A stretch of DNA of 29,384 nt from NCBI GenBank assembly GCA_963738325.1, contig CAVTWD010000016.1, positions 1 to 29,384 of the forward strand, given 5' to 3'. This DNA comes from CAVTWD01 sp963738325 (lineage in GTDB: Bacteria > Actinomycetota > Acidimicrobiia > Acidimicrobiales > Ilumatobacteraceae). The position numbers and the translations under genes are program-made. Shown here piece after piece: positions 8,468 to 13,953 of the stretch; position 1 is the first letter of the stretch, and every line of letters starts with the position of its first letter. The notes below the pieces were generated by a model, which made no database searches, was not told where the DNA came from, and saw only the letters and a list, made by a program, of their open reading frames with translations.

Positions 8468-9167
8468 TTACGTCGCTTCCGCGGCGACGGGAGCGCGTCG
8501 ACCGATCAGCCACCAGCCGACGGCCACGACGATCACGGCCGCGATGAGCGAGCCCAACACAGCCCGAGAATGGCGATGGTGTGGGTCAAGCGGCGGTTCC
8601 GGTGCGACCCCCCGGACTGTCGGCCATCGTTTACCGGCTCTACGCGCTGACGCGTGGGTGGCGGGGCCCTATCGAAGCCGCGCGTGTACGGGCCATCGAA
8701 GGCGACGCCGCGGAGTTCGCCCACTGCCGTTCGCACGCGGTCGGTGACGACCAGCTCGCGCCTGAGGCGGACTCGGTGACGCGTGCGGCCAGGTTCATCA
8801 CGTGTCCGATGACGTCGCCGCCGGTCGCCAGGACCTTGCCGCCGGGGACGCCCGCCCGCAGTCGCAGTGACGCCGCTTCGCCCAGCTCGAGGGAGGCGAG
8901 CACGGCCGCCTCCGGTTTTGGAAAGGTGAGTATGAGGCCGTCGCCGAGCCGCTTGAGCAACCGACCGCCGCGGCTGCGCGCGATCGCCGTCGACTCCCGG
9001 TGGTGACCGATGAGCGGCCGGCTGGCGGCGTTGTCGCCCTCGGCCTCGGTGCAGGTAGTGAAGTCGTCGAGGTCGGTGACGGCCACCGTGAGCTCGGTCG
9101 GCGGGCCACCCTCGGCGTCCGCTTCGCGCTCCTCGTCGGGTGTGACGAGAACGTGGACTGCAGTCAT
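8468..9167 (-). pseudogene. class III adenylate/guanylate cyclase with a C-terminal membrane anchor (two frameshifts)
   Basis: The frame from ATG 9167 reads LTVAVTDLDDFTTCTEAEGDN (metal-binding Asp region), GGRLLKRLGDGLILTFP (second metal Asp) and GGDVIGHVMNLAARVTESASG (the N..AAR region that stabilises the transition state), a class III cyclase catalytic domain. Near 8755 a base is missing and the next frame continues VVTDRVRTAVGELRGVAFDGP. Near 8560 a second base is missing; before it lies THTIAILG and after it VLGSLIAAVIVVAVGWWLIG, which together make one good transmembrane helix before the stop at 8468-8470. A cytosolic cyclase domain tethered by a C-terminal helix would make cyclic nucleotide at the membrane. 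It starts 7 bases after the VOC stop, so it is third in the arsR-arsC unit. Confidence 0.65.
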
Positions 9168-9174
9168 GCCTTGC

Positions 9175-9561
9175 TCAGGGTGTGGCGGCCGGTTGGAACA
9201 GCTCGATGAGGTTGCCCGAGGGGTCACAGGCGAGGACTTGTGCTCCGCCGGGACCGGTCACGACCTCGTTGCGGAACCGAACCCCCTCGGCGGTGAGTCG
9301 GGCGATCTCGCTGTCGAGGTCGTCGACGATGAGGTGGATGCGGTTCCAACCTCCGGGGCCCGGTCGCTCCCCATCGCTCATCGCCACGCCGGCCGAGCTT
9401 TGCGGGCCCGAGAGCAGGAGCCGCAGGTTCCCTCGGGTGACATCGGCGAACGCGGGACTCGAGATGCCGACGGTGAACCCGAAGTGGCGGGTGTAGAAGT
9501 TGATGCTTGCTGCTACGTCGTCGACCAGGTAGCGAACGTTCACGATGTCGGTGTCAGGCAT
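9175..9561 (-). CDS. VOC (glyoxalase/bleomycin-resistance fold) protein
   Basis: 128 residues: MPDTDIVNVRYLVDDVAASINFYTRHFGF, AFADVTRGNLRLLLSGP, WNRIHLIVDDLDSEIARLTAEGVRF and a C-terminus VLACDPSGNLIELFQPA. This is a single VOC protein made of two beta-alpha-beta-beta-beta modules, with the usual H..V.D and DP.GN.IEL signatures. Substrate cannot be told. It has no cysteines, so it is unlikely to be an ArsI-type C-As lyase, which uses a Cys pair. AAAGGA sits 6 bases before ATG 9561, and the start overlaps the arsR-arsC stop by 8 bases (ATGCCTGA), so translation is probably coupled and the protein may serve the same stress response. Confidence 0.85.
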   Translation of the reverse strand: MPDTDIVNVRYLVDDVAASINFYTRHFGFTVGISSPAFADVTRGNLRLLLSGPQSSAGVAMSDGERPGPGGWNRIHLIVDDLDSEIARLTAEGVRFRNEVVTGPGGAQVLACDPSGNLIELFQPAATP

Positions 9562-10327
9562 GGTGCGTCCTTTCCGGTTCTGCGGTCGTGAGCTCAGCGA
9601 GCAACAGAGCCACCCGGCTCTCGATCTCGTCTGCGACGTGTCGGAACGCGGGGTACGTCGCCTTGTCGCTGGCGTCGGCCGCGGCGGGGTCGGCGATGCT
9701 CCAGTGCGCGGCGATCGGCGCCCGTGGGAACTCGGGGCAGATCTCGCGCACCTTGTCGCAGAGCGTGATGACCCGGTCGAACCGGGTGCGGGCGAAGCGG
9801 GTGAGCGACTTCGTGGGGCGGCCGGAGATGTCGACACCCCGTTCAGCCATGACCCGCACCGCGTTTGGGTGCAGCGGCTTGGGGTGGCTGCCCGCGCTGC
9901 GTGCTTCGACCGTGCCTGCCGATCGGTGTTCGACGAGGGCTTCGGCGATCTGGGAGCGGGCGCTGTTGCCGGTGCACAGAAACAGCACTCGTGGTCGAAC
10001 CCGTCGCGGCTCGACGTCGTCTGGTGGCGTCGGCGCGAGCGAGAGCCCGGGATGGAGCGAGAGCCCGGTTTCGCCGAGAAGCTCCCGGCAGCGGAACAGG
10101 TCGGCCCGGTAGTAGACATCGCGGCCGTCCGCCGAGCTGCGGCGGGCGGTGACAATGCCGGCGTGCCGGAGCTCCGCCAAGTGGTAGGAGACCAAGTTCT
10201 GCGCCTTCCCGACCAGCTGCACGAGCTCGCCTACACGGCGATCGCTGAGACCGAGCTCGCCGACCAGCTGCCATCGCAGCGGATCGCTGAGCAGCCCGAG
10301 GATCTCCGGCGGCTGTGTACCTCCCAC
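9554..10327 (-). CDS. ArsR-type repressor fused to LMW-phosphatase-type arsenate reductase
   Basis: 257 residues in two domains. Residues ~1-85 are an ArsR winged helix (ILGLLSDPLRWQLVGELGLSDRRVGELVQLV, QNLVSYHLAELRHAGIVTARR). Residues ~115-250 are a low-molecular-weight phosphatase fold: LFLCTGNSARSQIAEAL is the CX5R loop, GRPTKSL the middle motif and SIADPAAAD carries the general-acid Asp. Such enzymes reduce arsenate to arsenite, normally with a thioredoxin or mycothiol/mycoredoxin partner. Fusions of this kind are known in actinobacteria, so sensor and enzyme act as one polypeptide. The frame is intact. GTG 10327 is the start; the promoter just upstream leaves almost no leader. No arsenite efflux gene (ArsB/Acr3) is in the window. 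Confidence 0.88.
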   Translation of the reverse strand: MGGTQPPEILGLLSDPLRWQLVGELGLSDRRVGELVQLVGKAQNLVSYHLAELRHAGIVTARRSSADGRDVYYRADLFRCRELLGETGLSLHPGLSLAPTPPDDVEPRRVRPRVLFLCTGNSARSQIAEALVEHRSAGTVEARSAGSHPKPLHPNAVRVMAERGVDISGRPTKSLTRFARTRFDRVITLCDKVREICPEFPRAPIAAHWSIADPAAADASDKATYPAFRHVADEIESRVALLLAELTTAEPERTHHA

Positions 10328-10333
10328 TCTCGT

Positions 10334-10363
10334 ATTACATCAGTTCAGTTTGATTCATTGCAA
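10334..10363 (-). promoter_or_regulatory. arsR promoter with operator between -35 and -10, leaderless start
   Basis: On the minus strand TTGCAA (10363-10358) and TGTAAT (10339-10334) are 18 bases apart, a good -35/-10 pair. TGTAAT is only 6 bases from GTG 10327, so the transcript should begin at or next to the start codon (leaderless). ATCAAACTGAACTGAT on the minus strand (10354-10339) has ATCA..TGAT symmetry typical of ArsR-family boxes and lies between the two promoter hexamers, where bound repressor would block RNA polymerase. Confidence 0.55.
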
Positions 10364-10945
10364 GCCGATGGAAGTGGCGTTCGCCACCCGCCCCCCAGCG
10401 ACTTAGCTCCGCGCTACTCGCGGGTCGCGGTGATGCTTGACGATCACTCCGCGTCCGCCCCGTCGCGTGCCCGGTCGACCGATGACTCTTCCATCGGCCA
10501 CGAACGGTCCACGATCTCAGAGATCGGCGTCGGCAAGACGGATGCGAGCCACGCCACTACGACTCGTCGACGCGGCCGCAGCGTTGAATCCCCAAGTCCC
10601 ACCACACTCACGAAGACCGGCCGTTCTTTCCGGCATTGGTAGCCCGGGTCGGCAGGATGCCTCGTCCTTCAGGCGCAACGGCGCGGTCAAACATGCCTAG
10701 CCCGCGCAACCGATGCCGACGTCGCCGGCGGTCTCCTTGCCAGCAACTGTCAGACGAGTTCGCCTCGCAGCCGGTCCGCGTCGTCCGACTCCGCCCTCCT
10801 CAAGAACGTGGCGACGATCTCTCAGCTCGTGGCCGACTCACGACACGGCCTGGCATCGGGCGATCGTCTACCCACCGGCACCCGAGGCCCAGCCCGCGGC
10901 CCTGAGCTGTCGAGCCACTCCGTCCTGTGAGCGACGGCGACGTGC
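10364..10945. other. intergenic, no gene recognised
   Basis: About 580 bases between the ars promoter and the 3' end of the PhnB-like gene. Several frames are open because of the GC content, but none carries a motif I know or a good ribosome site. No RNA gene seen. Confidence 0.3.
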
Positions 10946-11429
10946 TCACGGTAGGTGGCGGGATGCAGTCTCGATCGTCGCGATATCGATTTTCTTCATG
11001 GTCATCATCGCATCCATCGCCCGCTTTGCGGCCGCCTTGTCCGGATTGTTGACGGCCCTGAGCAGCGCTCGTGGCGTGATCTGCCACGCGAAGCCCCACT
11101 TGTCCTTGCACCAGCCACAATCGCTCTCCTGTCCGCCGTTGTCGACAATCGCGGCCCAATAGCGGTCGGTCTCCGCCTGGTCATCGGACCATGAAACTGA
11201 CGGCTTCGTTCGGTGTGAAGATTGGTCCGCCGTTGAGGCCCACGAACGACCGCCCAAGTACGGTGAAGTCGACGGTGAGCTCGTCCCCGGCCGACCCGCC
11301 GGGATAGTCAGAAGGTGCTGCGTGCGGCGCGTCGACGTGACTGTCGGGAAACGTCTTCGCGTAGAACTCGGCCGCCTTGCGCGCCTCGCCATGGTCGAAC
11401 CACAGACAGGTCGTGAGCTTGTCGGACAT
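10946..11429 (-). pseudogene. PhnB-like / 3-demethylubiquinone-methyltransferase-fold VOC protein, frameshifted
   Basis: MSDKLTTCLWFDHGEARKAAEFYAKTFPDS...DELTVDFTVLGRSFVGLNGGPIFTPNEAVSFMV is the standard start of this family. The frame stops at 11181, while the continuation SDDQAETDRYWAAIVDNGG...CGWCKDKWGFAWQITPRALL...AMDAMMTMKKIDIA lies in another frame to 10946. One small indel near 11188 explains it; the two pieces together give the usual ~160 residues. ATG 11429 has AAGGAG about 6 bases upstream. Family members are metal-independent VOC proteins of mostly unknown substrate. Either a recent pseudogene or a sequencing error. Confidence 0.75.
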
Positions 11430-11832
11430 CGTGTTCTCCTTCCGTCAGATCAGAGCGGCGAGCCTCGGCCGCAGCTGGATCCGTCGAGGTAACACCACCA
11501 GCGGGTCCGATCGAACTAGGTCCATCTTCTACCCGATGCGGACGAAGATGACACCAGCAACGAACAGTCCGCCCTATATCGGCCCGTATGAGCGACCATC
11601 CACGCTGCATGAATGGCGCGGGTTGCCACGAACGGTGAGGAGAACCGATGGGGCGTTCGTAACCGTGAGTGGCACCTCCCGACGGGTTCGCGGATGCGCT
11701 GATGCAGAGACCCTGAACAACACCGATGCGACGCAGTAGCCGGCGGTGTCGTCGAGCCGACGACGACTCCGGAGGGACTGCCGCGTGGTCGGGTGACATC
11801 TGATCTGCGGTGCCTGAGGTGCCGCTGGAAGG
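11430..11832. other. intergenic, probable IS3 left end at the right edge
   Basis: I recognise no gene. The last ~40 bases before the orfA start (around TGATCTGCGGTGCC) probably belong to the left end of the truncated IS3-type element. The rest is unexplained. Confidence 0.3.
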
Positions 11833-12037
11833 ATGTTCACCATCCCCAGGCCCTATCCCCGGGAGCTCCGCGAGGACGTGATCCGGGTTGCCCGCAACCG
11901 CGAATCGGGTGTGCCGATCAAGGACATCGCGGCGGACTTCGGGATCTCGGAGTCGTGCCTCACGAACTGGCTCACGGCCGCTGATGTCGAGGACGGCATC
12001 AAGCCCAGCGTGAGCGCGGCAGAGAACGTAGAGCTAC
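11833..12037 (+). pseudogene. IS3-type OrfA fragment (HTH)
   Basis: PRPYPRELREDVIRVARNR, IKDIAADFGISESCLTNWL and DVEDGIKPSVSAAENVELR are the N-terminal helix-turn-helix and following part of a short IS3-family OrfA, with GGAAGG before ATG 11833. The match ends abruptly at about 12037, where the sequence turns into the mntA remnant; the leucine-zipper end of OrfA and all of OrfB are missing. The junction shows that the element inserted into, or recombined with, mntA and then lost its right part. Confidence 0.7.
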
Positions 12038-12223
12038 GACAGCGACATCGACGTCCTCTACGAGCTCGCCCCCGACGCCCAGCTCGGATGGGAGATCGAG
12101 GACCTCGCCGTCGAGCTCGAGCGACTCCTCGGCCGGCCCGTCGACCTCGTCTCCAAGCGAGCACTCCACCCGGGCCTGCGCGACGCGGTGCTCTCCGAGG
12201 CGCGCCCGCTCTATGCAGCGTGA
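12038..12223 (+). pseudogene. MntA-type antitoxin, 3' fragment (copy A)
   Basis: From 12038 one frame reads DSDIDVLYELAPDAQLGWEIEDLAVELERLLGRPVDLVSKRALHPGLRDAVLSEARPLYAA and stops at 12221-12223. It matches the C-terminal two-thirds of the intact MntA at 22481-22780. The first ~38 residues, including the GS that begins the GSX10DXD nucleotidyltransferase motif, are gone and replaced by the IS3 OrfA fragment. MntA normally AMPylates the HepT toxin; without the GS it cannot. The stop still overlaps the hepT start, as in copy B. Confidence 0.8.
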
Positions 12224-12575
12224 TGCGCTTCTCCTCGGAGAGATGATCGACGCAGCCGAACAGATCCTCGTGCTCGCCGAAGGAATCTCCGAAGCTGACC
12301 TCCGCGGTGATCGGCTGCGTCGAGATGGCCTGCTGTGGAACTTCACGGTCATCGGCGAGGCGGCCGCTCAGGTCTCCGAGCAGACGGTGGGTCGTCACCA
12401 GGAGATCCCGTGGCGGCAACCCGTGCTGCGTCGGAACCGGATCGTTCGCGGCTACCGGTCGATCGACGTCGGCCTTCTGCTGGCGACCGCGTCGAAGCAA
12501 CTGCCCGGTCTCCTCGTGCAGCTCCAGGCGGTCCGCGACGCGCCCAGCGAGCCCAACGACGAGATCTTTGACTGA
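12213..12575 (+). CDS. hepT: HepT-type toxin (copy A), catalytic His replaced by Arg
   Basis: 120 residues, HepT/DUF86 fold (MQRDALLLGEMIDAAEQI, LLWNFTVIGEAAAQVSEQTV, PWRQPVLRRNRIVRGYRSID). HepT toxins are HEPN RNases with the active site RX4HXY. Here the site reads R74-N-R-I-V-R79-G-Y81: the His is Arg. The codon at 12447-12449 is CGC where copy B has CAC, one transition. The start ATG 12213 overlaps the truncated mntA stop by 11 bases, as in copy B. The frame is otherwise full-length and well kept, so I infer an inactivated toxin, tolerable once its antitoxin was destroyed. It could still bind an intact partner. Confidence 0.85.
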   Translation: MQRDALLLGEMIDAAEQILVLAEGISEADLRGDRLRRDGLLWNFTVIGEAAAQVSEQTVGRHQEIPWRQPVLRRNRIVRGYRSIDVGLLLATASKQLPGLLVQLQAVRDAPSEPNDEIFD

Positions 12576-12648
12576 CGTCGCACCGCCGGTGCAGCCGCGT
12601 GCCTTCGACGGCCACGAGCGATCCGGGGGCCCTCGTGAGGCGTCGAGT

Positions 12649-12773
12649 GCCATCCAATATTTCATCCAATGAACTCAGGACCACAGGAGCCAACTCGACG
12701 GAGAGAACCGCGCGACGGGCCGGACAACAGCGTGCTCAGCGGACAGGAGCAGGCCTGGCACACAGTTGTCAAG
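12649..12773 (+). repeat. conserved tail of the mntA-hepT module, copy A
   Basis: This 125-base non-coding stretch aligns without gaps to 23183-23307; I count about 26 differences by eye (roughly four-fifths identical). It begins GCCATCCAAT and ends GTTGTCAAG. The homology runs up to the CT that starts the tRNA-Lys half here and the IS110 array at the other copy. It may be the terminal part of an integrative element. Confidence 0.75.
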
Positions 12774-12776
12774 CCC

Positions 12777-12818
12777 CTCTTAATCCGCAGGTTCTGGGTT
12801 CGAATCCCAGGGGGCGCA
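12777..12818 (+). repeat. 3' half of a tRNA-Lys(CTT): probable attachment site
   Basis: From the anticodon loop CTCTTAA (anticodon CTT, 12779-12781) on, the sequence is a perfect tRNA 3' half: stem TCCGC, variable AGGTT, T-arm CTGGG-TTCGAAT-CCCAG and acceptor strand GGGGCGC-A. The five bases before the loop (AGCCC) do not pair with TCCGC, and no D arm or GCGCCCC acceptor strand lies upstream, so this is not a working tRNA. An anticodon-loop-to-3'-end copy is the typical footprint of tyrosine-integrase elements that insert in tRNA genes. Confidence 0.75.
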
Positions 12819-13295
12819 CGACAGAAGGCCAGCTCAGCAGCACCGCGGCGTGTCCGCCACCGGCGGCGGGCGAGCTGCCATCCCAAGATCTCGTCCAACA
12901 GAACCGCGTCGGCATCGGTCGAGATGTGCACCGTCGGATCGGAAGTCCGCGGTGTGTCGTCATCGATTCCTCATCACCGCCGTACAGAGCACCAGATGCT
13001 CCGCGCGCAGCACGCGGACGGCGCGATATCGGTGACGCCAGGCCGCGGGCCGCTCCAGGCGAGCGCGGCGCCGATGGCGCGCCAGCCGCCCGCTTGGTAT
13101 CGGCTCGACGCGTCGAGTCGTCGCGTAACCAGGTCGGGGCGACAGAGCACGCCCGGATGCAACGCCCGAACGCGAGCTGCCGCCTTGAACTGTGACGGCG
13201 CGCACTTGCCGAAACGAGCCTCACGTGACCACCGTCACCCCGAGGATGCTGGGCGCCTCGTACACAACGTGACGGGACTCACTCACCTTCACGGT
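12819..13295. other. no gene recognised
   Basis: Frames are open on both strands, but the translations are Arg/Pro/Ala-rich without motifs or ribosome sites. One minus-strand frame ends in a GFEPRTCGLR-like string, the well-known antisense of a tRNA T arm. I see no RNA gene or strong hairpin. Confidence 0.35.
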
Positions 13296-13427
13296 CTAGA
13301 AGCTCCACGAGTCTCCGCCGTCGAAGTCCTTCCTGACCGAACCGAACGTCCGAGGAAGATCCCGAAGCGCAACGAAACTCGGACGGGACCACGCGACCGA
13401 ATCGCTTGCCACTCCGCGTTTAACCAT
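13296..13427 (-). CDS. 43-residue peptide overlapping the lipoprotein stop
   Basis: ATG 13427 overlaps the stop codon of the lipoprotein gene in ATGGTTAA (13420-13427), an arrangement expected for translational coupling. The ORF reads MVKRGVASDSVAWSRPSFVA, then LRDLPRTFGSVRKDFDGG and DSWSF before TAG at 13296-13298. The aromatic/acidic C-terminus (FGSVRKDFDGGDSWSF) looks like real protein rather than random high-GC translation. It has no signal peptide. I do not recognise it. As the last member of the TIR-WD40 / lipoprotein cluster it could be a regulator or inhibitor, but that is a guess; it could also be the surviving end of a larger gene. Confidence 0.4.
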   Translation of the reverse strand: MVKRGVASDSVAWSRPSFVALRDLPRTFGSVRKDFDGGDSWSF

Positions 13428-13932
13428 TGTCCGCACCGGAGCTGGAGCTTGACGAGGTCTCGCCGACAGCCGCTATCGCCTCGCGGAACTTCTGCGCCCC
13501 AGGCGTGTAGTCGTCATACGCGGCGCGAACCTTGTCGAGGTCCGTCTCGATGGCGACCACCGACGCCCAGCGGCGAAGCTGCGCCATCGCGTCGTTGAAC
13601 TCCACACCAGCCGACTCGGTCACCGGCGCAGGAGGGGTGCGCGACAGGTAGTCCAACATCGCCGACGCGTGTCCTTCGCTTCTGGTGAGGTTCTGCGTGG
13701 TGTCCTCCACGTCGAGTACCTCCTCGATGCCCTGCAGGTTCGCCCGCTGAGCCGACACCCAGTCCTGGAGCGTCGGCACGGCGGTAGATGAGGGAGTTGA
13801 CGACGGCGCGGCCGTTGTGACGACGCTCGTGACGTTCGCGGTCGAGGTCGCCTGCCCAGCACCGCACGATGAGATCGACACGAGCGCGCAGCCGCCCAGG
13901 CACACCGTTCGGAGGAGACGCATCGTTGTCAT
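13420..13932 (-). CDS. putative lipoprotein, 170 residues
   Basis: MTTMRLLRTVCLGGCALVSISSC is a short basic start, a hydrophobic core and a lipobox (ISS-C), so the mature protein should be lipid-anchored outside the membrane. A Ser/Thr/Ala linker follows, then a mostly helical domain (LQDWVSAQRANLQGIEEVLD, HASAMLDYLSRTPPAPVTES, DAMAQLRRWASVVAIETDLD, AQKFREAIAAVG) and a Ser-rich tail. GGAG sits 6 bases before ATG 13932. It starts 21 bases after the TIR-WD40 stop on the same strand, so it is probably in the same operon. The helical domain might sense or contact something outside the cell. Family unknown. Confidence 0.7.
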   Translation of the reverse strand: MTTMRLLRTVCLGGCALVSISSCGAGQATSTANVTSVVTTAAPSSTPSSTAVPTLQDWVSAQRANLQGIEEVLDVEDTTQNLTRSEGHASAMLDYLSRTPPAPVTESAGVEFNDAMAQLRRWASVVAIETDLDKVRAAYDDYTPGAQKFREAIAAVGETSSSSSSGADNG

Positions 13933-13953
13933 GAGACGCTCCGGTCGCTAGTG

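Noticed and set aside
9175..9561. ArsI-type C-As lyase
   Set aside because: The VOC protein lies in an arsenic unit, but it has no cysteines, so the thiol pair used by ArsI is missing.
12777..12818. functional tRNA-Lys gene
   Set aside because: The 5' half is absent: no complementary anticodon stem, D arm or acceptor strand upstream.
12769..13224. minus-strand ORF ending in GFEPRTCGLR
   Set aside because: This string is the classic antisense translation of a tRNA T arm; it marks the tRNA-Lys fragment, not a gene.
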